DNA from: a virus
Direction: 5' to 3' (one strand)
Virus record (IMG/VR): IMGVR_UViG_3300047470_000115
Span: 1 to 64,000 of that record
DNA: 64,000 nt
Shown here: piece after piece, positions 7,551 to 16,989 of the stretch
Position numbering within the stretch: position 1 is the stretch's first letter
How the letters are laid out: each line of letters opens with the position of its first letter
The notes under the pieces: model-generated
What the model saw: only the letters and a program-made list of their open reading frames with translations
What the model was told of the DNA's origin: nothing
Databases searched by the model: none
Program-made: the position numbers and the translations under genes

Positions 7551-9101
7551 ATGGGCGATCAGGGTATTCGCGAGTTCGATACCGAGATGTGGTTCCGTAA
7601 CCCGAACGGGTACGTGAAGGAGCTTGCCGAGGTTGGCGAGTACCTGGTCTCATGGGATTATGGACTTGTCAAGAAGACGCGTCTAGACCCCGTCAAGACG
7701 TGCGAGCTCTACTTCGGTATCGACAAGCCCTGGCGGGCAATCATTGTGGCCGAGTGGGGCGCGGCCGAGTATGTACCTGGAGACAAGTTCGGTACGCCGT
7801 CTGCGGTGTATCCAGTCTTCACTTACGGCGATAGCCAAGACATCCTCGAAGAGATGCTTGAGCTTCCGTGGGGCGAGGACGAGGAGATGTGCTCGAACCC
7901 TCGCGATCAGGACGCCGACAGGGTGCCCATCAAGGGCCAGGAACATCGAGTCGTCATCACGAGCCTGCCGAACATGCGAGACGCACGCTCGCGCGGCTTC
8001 CTCCGCTTCATGGCTGGGAAGCAGCAGGATTACCCGAACTGCATCGTTCACCTACATGGGCTTACTGCATTCAGGCCCATGTTCGCATACCCGTTCAGAG
8101 CGGTGGACTTCGAGGCACGGACAACCGCACAGGGCGGTAGGGTCTGTATGCCAACGGGTAACATCGTTCCGTATGAGCGTAGCGTGAATACTCCGCAGTG
8201 GCTCAAGCTTCTGGGTTACACGGTCGGTGACCTGGCCGTTCCCAGGAATCGCACGATGTTCAACATACGCTCGGCCGCCTGGGCATCGAAGTACTTCCGT
8301 GCCAGTCTGCGTTTCCGCGTGGGACGCGCAAGCCCGAATGGCTCCGTCTTCCCTGGCATGGGTAACGACGAGGCTGCGAATCAGCCTGACGACGAGCTGT
8401 CGGTGATGATTCGAGCCAGGGAGGCGGAGTGGCGCCGCAAGAACGGCGTACCCGCAGAGAGCGAGCCTGTTGATACGACGTCCAGCGACAAGGACTACAA
8501 ACCTGCCGAGGTGAAGAGCACCACGTCGCTGAAGTCCACGAAGTACCTTCCGGGTGACAAGGTGACATGCGATACATGCTCTGTCGCCCGTACATGCAAG
8601 GTCTACCGAGAAGGGTCGGTGTGCAACTTGTCTCAGTCTGACGGCCAGAAGCTAGCGAAGGCGTTCGGCAGCCGAGACTCAAGCCAGATCATCGACGCGC
8701 TTGGTCACGTACTCGGTATGCAGTCTCGACGCCTCGACACGGCGATGCAGAACGAAGAGGACTTCGGCGAGACCGACCCGAACGTAACCACTCTGATGAA
8801 CTCGTTGTTCAAGAACGGAACCACGCTCGCCAAGCTGGTCGATCCGTCTTTGAATGGAGCTGGGGTGAGTGTAAACGTCGGCGTGGCTGCCGGTGGACAG
8901 GCCCAGGTGATGACTGGCAACCCCAACACCATCATGGCGCAGATCATCAGGGTCCTGGAAGATAAGGGCATCCCTCGTAACGAGATCACCTCCGACATGG
9001 TCGCTGGCGTGCTCAAGGAGATGAATCGCGGCTCATCCGCCGTAGCCTCCGACGAACCGCGCGCTATCGAAGGGGTAGTTACGAAGAGGGCTGACGGATG
9101 A
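7551..9101 (+). CDS. Terminase-associated protein, probable small terminase subunit
   Basis: 516 residues from the ATG at 7551 (GGGGCGG upstream); earlier in-frame starts at 7497 and 7530 lack ribosome sites. An alpha/beta N-terminal domain of about 260 residues is followed by a linker, a cysteine cluster C-x2-C-x5-C-x7-C (CDTC ... CKVY ... CNLS) and a helical segment typical of the DNA-binding or oligomerising part of small terminases. Its stop overlaps the large-terminase ATG (ATGA), the classic order. The N-terminal domain is much longer than a usual small terminase and its role is unknown. Confidence 0.65.
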   Translation: MGDQGIREFDTEMWFRNPNGYVKELAEVGEYLVSWDYGLVKKTRLDPVKTCELYFGIDKPWRAIIVAEWGAAEYVPGDKFGTPSAVYPVFTYGDSQDILEEMLELPWGEDEEMCSNPRDQDADRVPIKGQEHRVVITSLPNMRDARSRGFLRFMAGKQQDYPNCIVHLHGLTAFRPMFAYPFRAVDFEARTTAQGGRVCMPTGNIVPYERSVNTPQWLKLLGYTVGDLAVPRNRTMFNIRSAAWASKYFRASLRFRVGRASPNGSVFPGMGNDEAANQPDDELSVMIRAREAEWRRKNGVPAESEPVDTTSSDKDYKPAEVKSTTSLKSTKYLPGDKVTCDTCSVARTCKVYREGSVCNLSQSDGQKLAKAFGSRDSSQIIDALGHVLGMQSRRLDTAMQNEEDFGETDPNVTTLMNSLFKNGTTLAKLVDPSLNGAGVSVNVGVAAGGQAQVMTGNPNTIMAQIIRVLEDKGIPRNEITSDMVAGVLKEMNRGSSAVASDEPRAIEGVVTKRADG

Positions 9102-10963
9102 TCCAGAAGACCGCCGAGGAGCGGGCACTGGAAAGTTTCGAGTGGCTCAAGCTACACCCGGACTTCGAACAGAAGCCTGCGAGTATCACGGAGTTCCTGG
9201 GGCCCCTCTACCTCAACATCGAAAGCAAGGTTCGTCCGGCCATCAGGTCCGAGCTGGTTAAGCTCTTCGGGGAGGATGTATCTGGCGCCAGGATTGCCAT
9301 CAAGAAGCTCGGCATGTTCACTGGCGCAATCGGCATCGGCAAGACGACCATTGCCAGCATCATTCTTCCGTACATGGTCCACTGGGTGCTATGCCTTAAG
9401 GACCCGCAAGACTTCTACGGCCTACTGCCCGGATCTCGCATCGCATTTATGATGATGAGTACATCGGAGAAGCAGGCGAAGAACGTTCTGTTCGGAGATA
9501 TCTTTGCGCGCATCCAGAACTCACCGTGGTTCACGGAAAACTATTCTTACGATCCGACGTACACGACGATCATCAAGTTCCCGAAGAGTATCTGGATTCT
9601 TCCTGGCGATAGTGCTGAGACTACCTTTGAGGGCTACAACATCCTCGGGGGAATCCTTGACGAGGCAGACTCCCACAAAGTAACCGACAAGCAGGATTAC
9701 GCTGATACCGGTTATGACACGATCTTCACTCGCATGAGTTCTCGGTTCGATGACAAGGGCTTCGTCATGGTCATCGGGCAGATGAAGAAGGCAACTGGGT
9801 TTGCCGCTCGCAAGTACGAGGAGATGAAGAACGATCCAGATGCGCACGTCATCCGGCTGACCATCTGGGAGTCGTTCGGCTGGGCTAAGTACCTCAAGCC
9901 TGACGGACGCCGGGACAGTTTCTGGTACGACAAGAACCGTCGACAGATTGTGCCGTCTGATGTGATCGAGCTCCTCGAAGACTCGAGTACGCTCATTGAA
10001 GTTCCGAACATGTACAAGCGGGACTTCGAGAACAACCCCGAGAAGGCACTCAAAGACCTCGCTGGCATTCCGCCAGCCGTTGGACATCCCTTCATCTCGC
10101 TGATCCACAAGATCACCGAGTGCGTGGACAAGTGGCAGGAACGGTACGAGTTCGTTGGTTCGCCGGTTGACCAGAATTGCACGAAGCCTCAGCTGGCCAG
10201 CTGGTTCAAGGCACTGGACACGCGAAAGCGTGCTCTGCACATTGACGTGGCTTATTCTGAGCATGGCGATGCTCTTGGCCTCGCTATGGGGCACGTCGAG
10301 TCACTCGAAGAGATAGATGGCGAGGAGAAGCCGTACATTGTCTTCGACATCTTGTATCGGATCAAGGCTCCTGCTGGGTCGGAGATCTTCCTTTCAGACA
10401 TCCGGCGCCTCGTATACCACATCAAGGACGACCTCGGCTTTCGACTCGGCAAGATCACCATGGATGGATTCCAGTCCACTGATAGCCTCCAGCAATTCAG
10501 GAAGCGACGCATCAAGTCGGACTACCTGTCTGTCGACCGGAACACACTCCCTTACGAGGACTTGCGTGAGGCGATCTACGACGGTCGAGTGGAGTTCCCG
10601 CCGTACTTCACACAGTTCGATCGGAGTGGTACACGTAGTGGTGAAATCGCCGTAAAAGAGCTGATGGAGCTAGTCGACAACGGCAAGAAGGTGGACCACC
10701 CTGAAGGCGGATCAAAGGACGTAGCGGATTGCATGGCTGGCGTTGTTACGTCTCTGATGGGTGACCGCAGTTACCGGCGCGGGGTACGGTCGTTTGGTTC
10801 AAGTTCGAGTGATTCTCGTTCTGAAGAGACCACCAGCCCGTACTCGGTTGGGGGAATGCTTCTCGACGGTGGAATGGCTGCGAAGGCTCTCGGGCGTAGT
10901 GCCTCACTGCCGCAAGCACCTGTTCCCGGCGAGTTCATGCCACCTCCCGGACGGCATACCTAA
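9098..10963 (+). CDS. Terminase large subunit (packaging ATPase/nuclease)
   Basis: 621 residues. Walker A GAIGIGKTT at 76-84 and Walker B ILDEAD at 186-191 form the packaging motor. The C-terminal RNase H-like nuclease has acidic residues at D383 (HIDVAYSEHGD), in MDGFQSTDS near 454-462 and in DVADCMAG near 552. The enzyme translocates the genome into the prohead through the portal and cuts it. Length and motif spacing are normal. Coupled to the preceding gene by ATGA. Confidence 0.93.
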   Translation: MIQKTAEERALESFEWLKLHPDFEQKPASITEFLGPLYLNIESKVRPAIRSELVKLFGEDVSGARIAIKKLGMFTGAIGIGKTTIASIILPYMVHWVLCLKDPQDFYGLLPGSRIAFMMMSTSEKQAKNVLFGDIFARIQNSPWFTENYSYDPTYTTIIKFPKSIWILPGDSAETTFEGYNILGGILDEADSHKVTDKQDYADTGYDTIFTRMSSRFDDKGFVMVIGQMKKATGFAARKYEEMKNDPDAHVIRLTIWESFGWAKYLKPDGRRDSFWYDKNRRQIVPSDVIELLEDSSTLIEVPNMYKRDFENNPEKALKDLAGIPPAVGHPFISLIHKITECVDKWQERYEFVGSPVDQNCTKPQLASWFKALDTRKRALHIDVAYSEHGDALGLAMGHVESLEEIDGEEKPYIVFDILYRIKAPAGSEIFLSDIRRLVYHIKDDLGFRLGKITMDGFQSTDSLQQFRKRRIKSDYLSVDRNTLPYEDLREAIYDGRVEFPPYFTQFDRSGTRSGEIAVKELMELVDNGKKVDHPEGGSKDVADCMAGVVTSLMGDRSYRRGVRSFGSSSSDSRSEETTSPYSVGGMLLDGGMAAKALGRSASLPQAPVPGEFMPPPGRHT

Positions 10964-10977
10964 GTCTGCGGGTACAC

Positions 10978-12705
10978 ATGGCCACTGGACTTGTCGACAG
11001 GAACGGCAACCCACTGAGTTCGAAGAACCATGCACGGACGGCTCGACCCAAGCCCATTGTTGGCGAGGCGTTCGGAAGCTGGACCGGGCGCGATCAGTTC
11101 ATGTACGAGATGCCCGGCGGAGGCTACGTACAGTTCGACCTGAGCAAGCTCACCCTCGCCGACTTTCGGGGGATGAAGACTCACTACCAGGTGAACGCAT
11201 CGCTCTCGCTGCTTTCGTTCATGATCCACCAGTCCGACTGGCACATTGAGTGCGATCAGGCGAAGATCGTGACCCACGTCGAAGACAATATGCGCAACGT
11301 CTGGTCGCGGCTCGTGAGGGCGATGAGTCAGGCGTTCTGGGCTGGCTACTCCCCCAACGTGCTCCAGTGGGAGAATGACGACAAGACCAGCACGGTCCAG
11401 CTGGAGAAGATCAAGGATCTGATTCCCGAAGAGTGCGACATCAACTGGAAGGAAGTCGAGGGGTACATCCCCCCGGATCGTCGTCCGGGTGTCGCACCGA
11501 AGTTCAAGGTGTATGACGGTATTCGTCAGATCGGTGCGCCCTGGCCGATCCCGGTACGTAACTCGCTCTGGTATCCGCTCCTCATGGAGAACGGCAACAT
11601 GTACGGGCGCCAGCTCCTGAAGGCTGCGTACACGCCGTACTTCTTCAGTATGCTTATGCACCTGTTCGCGAACAGGTACTACGAGCGCTTCGGCGAGCCG
11701 GTGCCCATCGGTCGTGCACCGTGGGACAGTGAAGTCGAGATGGGCGGAACGCGAGTCCGTGGCAACGAGGCCATGGCGACGATCCTCTCGAATCTCCGAA
11801 ACAGGTCGACGGTCGTGCTACCTGCAGACATCGACCAGGAGACCAAGGAGTTCGATTACCAGATCGAGTACCTCGAATCCCAGATGCGAGGTGCCGACTT
11901 CGAGCGTTACATGACGCGCCTCGACGAAGAGATCTCGCTTGCACTCTTCACTCCGCTTCTCATGATGCGGACTGCAGACATCGGCTCGTACAACCTCGGC
12001 GTCGGCCACACGCAGGTGTACCTGTGGCTGCTCAATGCGATCCTTGCGGACCTCACCGAGTACGTCAACAAGTACATCCTGTCTCCGATGGTGGACTTCA
12101 ACTTTGGCGAGAAGGCTCCACGCGCGAAGATCGTGTTCCGGAAGCTCGGAACGAAGAACGAAGAGACCATTCGCGCCATCATCACGGAGTTGATCCGTAA
12201 GGGTGCGGCAAAGGTCGACGTGGTCGAGCTGGGCGAGTCTCTGGGCATGAAGGTCGAAGAGGTTGAGGTTGTCACCGAGCCTGCACCTGCACCGACAGAC
12301 CCGTCGGCTGACCCGAACGCGGACCCTAACGCAGACCCGAATGCTGACCCCAACGCACCCAAGCAAGATAATCGTACGGGACGCGATAAGCCGAAGTCGC
12401 CGAAGGGAATCCAGAAGACTTCAAAGGTTCTCGACCTGATTCAGGGTCGCGTCTTTGCGCAGCTCCAGAAGGCAGAGAAGGATGGCTCGTCGCCGAGGAT
12501 TGACCTGGGCTACCTCGGCCAGCTGTCGGACTCGCTGATCGGGAGGGTGCCTCGTCCGAGCGAGACGGCTGGGCAGATGCACTCGCGATTCGAGGCGGCC
12601 CTCGGCGACCTCATGGCTGCCGATGAGTCAAGCGAGGCCATTTCTACGGACTTCGCCTGGTATCTCAAGGCTATCGCAGAGGAGGTTCTTGGTGAGCCAG
12701 CCTGA
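10978..12705 (+). CDS. Portal protein (Mu gp29 / DUF935-like)
   Basis: 575 residues. It follows the terminase directly and has the long helical body and conserved KAAYTPYFFSMLMHLFANRYYERFGEP-type core of the DUF935/Mu gp29 portal group (I quote only its character; see residues about 205-240). Twelve copies should form the ring at the capsid vertex. Near residue 440 lies an Ala-Asp-Pro-Asn repeat (12307-12354), a flexible spacer. The C-terminal 100 residues after a basic linker form a separate helical domain. Family call by motif and position. Confidence 0.85.
   Translation: MATGLVDRNGNPLSSKNHARTARPKPIVGEAFGSWTGRDQFMYEMPGGGYVQFDLSKLTLADFRGMKTHYQVNASLSLLSFMIHQSDWHIECDQAKIVTHVEDNMRNVWSRLVRAMSQAFWAGYSPNVLQWENDDKTSTVQLEKIKDLIPEECDINWKEVEGYIPPDRRPGVAPKFKVYDGIRQIGAPWPIPVRNSLWYPLLMENGNMYGRQLLKAAYTPYFFSMLMHLFANRYYERFGEPVPIGRAPWDSEVEMGGTRVRGNEAMATILSNLRNRSTVVLPADIDQETKEFDYQIEYLESQMRGADFERYMTRLDEEISLALFTPLLMMRTADIGSYNLGVGHTQVYLWLLNAILADLTEYVNKYILSPMVDFNFGEKAPRAKIVFRKLGTKNEETIRAIITELIRKGAAKVDVVELGESLGMKVEEVEVVTEPAPAPTDPSADPNADPNADPNADPNAPKQDNRTGRDKPKSPKGIQKTSKVLDLIQGRVFAQLQKAEKDGSSPRIDLGYLGQLSDSLIGRVPRPSETAGQMHSRFEAALGDLMAADESSEAISTDFAWYLKAIAEEVLGEPA
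12307..12354 (+). repeat. Four 12-bp coding repeats in the portal gene
   Basis: Units at 12307-12318, 12319-12330, 12331-12342 and 12343-12354 each encode Ala-Asp-Pro-Asn. Third positions have diverged while the amino acids are kept, which indicates selection on the protein spacer rather than a recent slippage event. Confidence 0.85.
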
Positions 12706-13006
12706 CGGAAAGACTGAGGTCAGGTGTCCATTCTGTGCGAGGAGTCCCCTCCTTGCCGTGTGCGGTAGGGATGCAAAGGGTAACCCCTTTGTTCATGTCA
12801 GGATCTACAAGCAGAAGCGCATCTTTGGAAACGTGGTTGCTACAGGTGGTCCAGTCCATCTGCAATGTCGCGAGTGCTTCCGGTGGCTCCGAATTCGGTT
12901 CGTCCGAATCTCCGACGTAAACCTCGACGAGGTCAAGGCACAAGATGTTCCGGGATCGGATACACCGACCCCTGCCCGAATGATGGACGCCGCGCAAACC
13001 GCCTAG
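12692..13006 (+). CDS. Zinc-ribbon protein, Com-like
   Basis: 104 residues from a GTG at 12692 with GGAGG upstream; the frame overlaps the last 14 nt of the portal. CPFC at residues 12-15 and CREC at about 57-60 form a zinc ribbon like that of Mu Com, a small RNA-binding translational regulator. It sits between portal and protease; a structural or regulatory role is possible. The Com resemblance rests on the two Cys pairs and size only. Confidence 0.65.
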   Translation: MSQPDGKTEVRCPFCARSPLLAVCGRDAKGNPFVHVRIYKQKRIFGNVVATGGPVHLQCRECFRWLRIRFVRISDVNLDEVKAQDVPGSDTPTPARMMDAAQTA

Positions 13007-13023
13007 CTAAGGTGGCAACCGAG

Positions 13024-14166
13024 ATGAGTAACGCACTGAGGGCGCCCCTCGCACCACGTTCTACCGTCTTCGCGACGGGCGCTGTAGCCATGGGACCGAA
13101 GCCCCAGTACTACCGTCGAGGAGACGGAGCACTGGTGGTGGAGAAGCATGCTGTGTTTCGCACGGGCACCTTCCGTGACAGTATGGGTCGCCAAGGTTCC
13201 TGGGAGGCACTCCACCTCGACCAGATGGCTTCACACTTCGACATGCTCAAGAATCGAGGCATTCTCACTGATGTCCCGGTTCGTGATGGTCACCCAGGGT
13301 TCCTCATCTCTGGCGCGGAGGGCAACGGTAAGGTAGTAGGGTGGCACACCGCACTTGAAACCAAGACCGTTGAGTCTGACTCCGGTGACACTACGTACCT
13401 GCTTGCCAGCTACGTTCTCACTGAGCCGGACGCTGCGGATCGATACGAGCGCGGCACTTACCGCAACCGGTCGGCCGAGATCGGCACCTACGTGACGAAC
13501 GCCGAGGCTGAATTCTGGCCCGTCTATATGGGTGTCGCCTTCGTCGACATCCCGGCGGTTGAGGGTCTGAACAGCGTCGAGTTCTCGAAGTCAAACTCCA
13601 ATGTCTACGCCGAACGAGACGTCGTCTTTCTGTTCGACAGGGAGAATCCCTTGACCAGTTCCCAGCAGCAGCCGAACTTCCCGGCCCCCGTGATGCCCGG
13701 TATGCATTCTGCACCGACACAGCAGCCCGCCCAGTTCATGATCAACGGCGCGGCATCCACCGACGTGGGCGCGATCCAGGCGCACATCACCACCCTGGAG
13801 AACTTCCGCTCCGAGACGCTCGACGGCGCGCGAGTCGCCTTCGTCAGCGACCTCGTCAAGGGTGGGAAGATCCTCGCTCCGCAGCAGCAGTCGATGACGG
13901 ACTTCGCGAAGGGCCTCACCGACGACCAGTTCGCCAACTGGAAGACCGCGATGGACGCGGCCCCGCAGATGTCGGTTCTCGGTCAGCACGGCGCGTCGAC
14001 CTCGGAGCACGGCAAGCCTGCTACCGGCGCCGAGAACAGCGAGCTCTCTCAGGCGAAGGCGATCGTGCGCATGCACGAGCTCGCTGGCAAGCCCGAGGAG
14101 TTCATCAAGACCACCGCCTCCTACCAGACGGTACAGCGCCTCACGGCGGCTGGCGTCCAGAGCTGA
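13024..14166 (+). CDS. Head maturation protease/scaffold (Mu I-like)
   Basis: 380 residues from the ATG at 13024 (AAGGTGG upstream). The N-terminal half has the marks of the Mu gpI prohead protease: DGHPG near residue 88, VVGWH near 105, YRNRSAEIG near 150 and a GVAFVDIPAVEGL stretch near 180. The C-terminal half is Gln-rich then helical, as expected for a scaffold domain that is removed during maturation. It lies just upstream of the decoration and capsid genes, as in Mu-type and lambda-type heads. Catalytic residues cannot be proven by eye. Confidence 0.8.
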   Translation: MSNALRAPLAPRSTVFATGAVAMGPKPQYYRRGDGALVVEKHAVFRTGTFRDSMGRQGSWEALHLDQMASHFDMLKNRGILTDVPVRDGHPGFLISGAEGNGKVVGWHTALETKTVESDSGDTTYLLASYVLTEPDAADRYERGTYRNRSAEIGTYVTNAEAEFWPVYMGVAFVDIPAVEGLNSVEFSKSNSNVYAERDVVFLFDRENPLTSSQQQPNFPAPVMPGMHSAPTQQPAQFMINGAASTDVGAIQAHITTLENFRSETLDGARVAFVSDLVKGGKILAPQQQSMTDFAKGLTDDQFANWKTAMDAAPQMSVLGQHGASTSEHGKPATGAENSELSQAKAIVRMHELAGKPEEFIKTTASYQTVQRLTAAGVQS

Positions 14167-14178
14167 AGGGCCTGAAGA

Positions 14179-14646
14179 ATGCCTGCATTCGTCAAGGGTG
14201 GTGCCCTCCGCCAGCCGTTCGGTCGGAACCAGTACCTGCGTTCCACGCGGGGGATGAAGTTCAACTCGTTCACGATCGCCGCCAGTACCGTTCCGGCTGT
14301 CACGATCGACGGGTTCGCGAACCAGAAGATCCTGCAGCCCGGCACGGTACTCGCGAAGATCACGAGCGGCCCCGAGGCCGGAAAGGTCGGGCCGTACTCG
14401 ACCGACACCGCGGGTGTTACGGATGGAAGGCAGACTGCCGCGAACATCGTCGGCATCTGCGACACCTTCCTCCCGTGGCAGCTCATGGAGCGAGACGTCG
14501 AGGTCGCCGTGCTGTACGACGGCACCGTGGTTCAGGGCTGGTGCTTCGAGTACACGCTCGCCGGTGGTACTGCGCCGCAGGCGCTTTCGAACACCACCGC
14601 AACGGCCATGGTCTCCACCAAGTCCATGAGCATCACGTTCAACTGA
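14179..14646 (+). CDS. Capsid decoration protein (lambda gpD-like)
   Basis: 155 residues, beta-rich. PGTVLAKIT, a GKVGPY segment, TDGRQTAANIVGI and the late DVEVAVLYDGTVVQG follow the pattern of lambda-gpD-like head-stabilising proteins. It directly precedes the capsid gene, the standard gpD-gpE order. ATG with GAAGGG upstream. Confidence 0.8.
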   Translation: MPAFVKGGALRQPFGRNQYLRSTRGMKFNSFTIAASTVPAVTIDGFANQKILQPGTVLAKITSGPEAGKVGPYSTDTAGVTDGRQTAANIVGICDTFLPWQLMERDVEVAVLYDGTVVQGWCFEYTLAGGTAPQALSNTTATAMVSTKSMSITFN

Positions 14647-14659
14647 TCGGAGACAAGAC

Positions 14660-15856
14660 GTGACTCTGTCTTTTGCGCCGAAGGGGCGTACCCGGAGTGA
14701 CTTCGTGTCCCCGGCCTTCCCCCAGGATCGGCTCATCCGCAAGGAGGAGTCTCTCGGAATGCTCCGGGAGATCGTCCCTCCGCAGGACCACATCGGCCTC
14801 AGCCTCGTGCCATGGCTCGAAGTGGCAAGTGATGATGTCATCTTCGACTACGCCGTCGGCCTCGCCGAGGGACTGGCCCCGGCGCGAGCCGAGGACGCCG
14901 AGTCGGAGCTGGCCCAGAAGGACGTCCTCTTCGCCGGGCAGGGCCGCGCTGCGGTCATCGACTGGGCGATGAAGGATCACTACAACGCTTCCGACGTGAA
15001 CCGCTACCAGGAGATTCTGCGGATCGTCAACGGCATGCAGGACGGCGGCAACCTGCCGCTCCAGATGTCGACGATCCTCGGCGACTTCCAGGCGATGGTG
15101 GTCCGCGACGACGCCCTCCGCAAGAAGAAGCTCGACAACCGGCTCGAGTGGCTGATCATGTCGGGGCTCTCCAACGGCGCGATCAGTTACAACGACGGCC
15201 GAATCAAGTTCACCGTCGACTACGGACGGCCCAGCGACCAGGTCGTCACCAAGGACTACTCGGGCACCACTCACGACCCGATCGGCGACATCCTGCGCAT
15301 GCAGGACTTCATGTACGAGCGGTACGGCATCCGCATGACGCGAGTCGTGTCCAGCCGTCGCTCGATCAACACCTTCATGAACTCCGACCGGTTCCTCGCA
15401 AGGTCCGGCTTCGTCGTCGGCGGTACGCCCAGTGCGACCATCGATCCGAACTACGTACTCGACGGCTGGGGTCCGAACGCCGCGCTCGACCTGGTCAAGC
15501 GCGCGTGCAACCTCGACGAGTGGATCGAGTACGACTCGGTCTACCGTACTCGTCCCGTCGGGTCGAAGGTCACCACGGTGAACAGGTTCTTCCCGGAGAA
15601 CCGACTCCTGTTCCTCCCGGCCATCGAGGACATCAACTCCTTCGACGAGACCGAGATCGGCTTCGGACGTACGCTGACCTCGCCGCACCCGGAAGGTAAC
15701 TGGTCCGCCGGTTACTACGAGTGGGAGAAGGACACTGGCCCCGACCCGTGGGGGCGTGACCGTGGGACCGGTGTCAAGGCGTTCCCCGTTCTGCCGCACA
15801 TGGACATGACGGCCGCCTTCGACCTGACCCTGCCCGCCACGATCAGCAGCCTGTAG
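14660..15856 (+). CDS. Major capsid protein (lambda gpE-like)
   Basis: 398 residues from a GTG (GGAGAC upstream). Position after protease and decoration protein, length, and the C-terminal segment with FPENRLLFLPAIED and repeated Pro/Trp turns fit the gpE group of HK97-fold capsid proteins. Codon use is very biased toward G/C-ending codons compared with the early genes, as expected of the most abundant virion protein. Confidence 0.88.
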   Translation: MTLSFAPKGRTRSDFVSPAFPQDRLIRKEESLGMLREIVPPQDHIGLSLVPWLEVASDDVIFDYAVGLAEGLAPARAEDAESELAQKDVLFAGQGRAAVIDWAMKDHYNASDVNRYQEILRIVNGMQDGGNLPLQMSTILGDFQAMVVRDDALRKKKLDNRLEWLIMSGLSNGAISYNDGRIKFTVDYGRPSDQVVTKDYSGTTHDPIGDILRMQDFMYERYGIRMTRVVSSRRSINTFMNSDRFLARSGFVVGGTPSATIDPNYVLDGWGPNAALDLVKRACNLDEWIEYDSVYRTRPVGSKVTTVNRFFPENRLLFLPAIEDINSFDETEIGFGRTLTSPHPEGNWSAGYYEWEKDTGPDPWGRDRGTGVKAFPVLPHMDMTAAFDLTLPATISSL

Positions 15857-15868
15857 GAGGTCGCCGGT

Positions 15869-16063
15869 ATGGCACAGCGAAACGCTGACGGTACAGTCAC
15901 CATCAAGACCAAGGGCAAGACCGGGCGCCCCGGCGGCACCACTGTCGCCAAGGGTACACCGGGCGGTGTCCCCGCCAAGGACATGGGTGCCGCGAGTCCC
16001 AAGCGTGTCCGCACCAAGAACAAGGCGACTCCGAAGAACCAGCCGAACAGCACGGAGTCCTGA
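15869..16063 (+). CDS. Small basic protein after the capsid gene
   Basis: 64 residues, rich in Lys, Gly, Thr and Pro, almost certainly disordered. A very strong ribosome site (TAGGAGG) precedes the ATG, so it should be well translated. A minor head or DNA-condensing component is conceivable. No family recognised. Confidence 0.7.
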   Translation: MAQRNADGTVTIKTKGKTGRPGGTTVAKGTPGGVPAKDMGAASPKRVRTKNKATPKNQPNSTES

Positions 16064-16067
16064 TTGT

Positions 16068-16099
16068 CCGTCGGGGTCTTTTGGGGAAGGCTCCGACGG
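16068..16099 (+). terminator. Weak hairpin after capsid cluster
   Basis: CCGTCGG (16068-16074) pairs with CCGACGG (16093-16099); the loop holds TCTTTTGGGG and no U-run follows. It could be a partial terminator or RNA-processing point that keeps capsid transcripts above those of connector genes. Confidence 0.35.
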
Positions 16100-16122
16100 G
16101 CCTCTAATCGGAGGGATGGGTC

Positions 16123-16488
16123 ATGGCGGACACCGCCGAAGAGAAGGCCGACAAGGCCCCGGAGAACATCACCGGTGACTGGCTGGGCGACGACGAGGCG
16201 CGAAACTTCGGCGTCGAGGGCAACGACCTGAGCGGGTACATCGGAGTTTCGCCCGAGTACATGACGTACGCGGACGACACGCACAAGCCGTACTCTACGG
16301 ACGAGGAGGTGCTTCCGCCTGCGGAGCAGCTCATGTTCGCCGAGGACGGCGCGGATGCAACCGAGGCCGACGACAAGTCAAGCGACGCGGACTCAAAGAA
16401 GGAGGAGCCGAAGAAGACTGCGGCTCCCTCTTCCGCCAAGGCACCGACCGGCGCGACGACAAGCAAGACGGCTTCTACCTCGAAGTGA
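16123..16488 (+). CDS. Acidic head-associated protein
   Basis: 121 residues, strongly acidic in the first 90 and Lys/Thr/Ser/Ala-rich at the end. GGAGGG precedes the ATG. The position between capsid and connector genes suggests a head or head-tail role, but composition is low-complexity and I recognise no fold. Confidence 0.7.
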   Translation: MADTAEEKADKAPENITGDWLGDDEARNFGVEGNDLSGYIGVSPEYMTYADDTHKPYSTDEEVLPPAEQLMFAEDGADATEADDKSSDADSKKEEPKKTAAPSSAKAPTGATTSKTASTSK

Positions 16489-16497
16489 GGCTCGGGC

Positions 16498-16989
16498 GTG
16501 GCGTATTCTGAAGTTGGCGATCTGCTGTTCGGGTCGGTCCCGACCGTCGGTCAGGATCTGGCCGCATGGGTGGATCGTGCTGACGAAGAGATCGACGCAG
16601 CAATCGGCAACATCTACGTCACGCCAGTCTCCTTCCCCTCGACCACAGAGGCGCGACCCGGCAAGCTCCTGGTCAAAAAGATCAGTTCGCAGCTGGCCAC
16701 CGGTCGCGCCATCATGTCTATGGACGCTGGCAGTGAGGAGAGTACCCTCCACCAGTATGGACTGTATCTGATCAAGGAGGCCAACGCCTCTCTCAAGTGC
16801 ATCAAGGATGGCGACGTTATCCTCCCTGGTGTACAGATGATCAGCCCCGATGACTTGACGTCGGCGCCGAAGGTCTACAACGTCGACAGTAGTAGCGCAG
16901 TCGAGGATTTCTTCGGGCAGTTCAACACTGCCAATCGAGGGCCGCAAGGCGTGCCCTACTGGATCAATGCAGATAGGTGGGGAGGCTGA
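16498..16989 (+). CDS. Head-tail connector/adaptor protein
   Basis: 163 residues from a GTG. The N-terminal helix YSEVGDLLFG...AAWVDRADEEIDAAIG followed by a helical bundle resembles adaptor proteins that dock under the portal (gp6/Mu gp36 type). Its stop overlaps the next start (TGATG). Assigned by position and helical pattern. Confidence 0.65.
   Translation: MAYSEVGDLLFGSVPTVGQDLAAWVDRADEEIDAAIGNIYVTPVSFPSTTEARPGKLLVKKISSQLATGRAIMSMDAGSEESTLHQYGLYLIKEANASLKCIKDGDVILPGVQMISPDDLTSAPKVYNVDSSSAVEDFFGQFNTANRGPQGVPYWINADRWGG

Noticed and set aside
7490-7600. 36-codon plus-strand frame before the terminase genes
   Set aside because: No ribosome site, and it overlaps the supported start at 7551; basic composition alone is not enough.
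13591-14841. Long minus-strand open frame (416 codons) over the protease and decoration genes
   Set aside because: It mirrors strongly G/C-biased plus-strand genes; protein composition is Arg/Gly/Val/Leu-rich without a fold, and there is no ribosome site. The similar frame at 14639-15799 over the capsid gene is rejected for the same reason.
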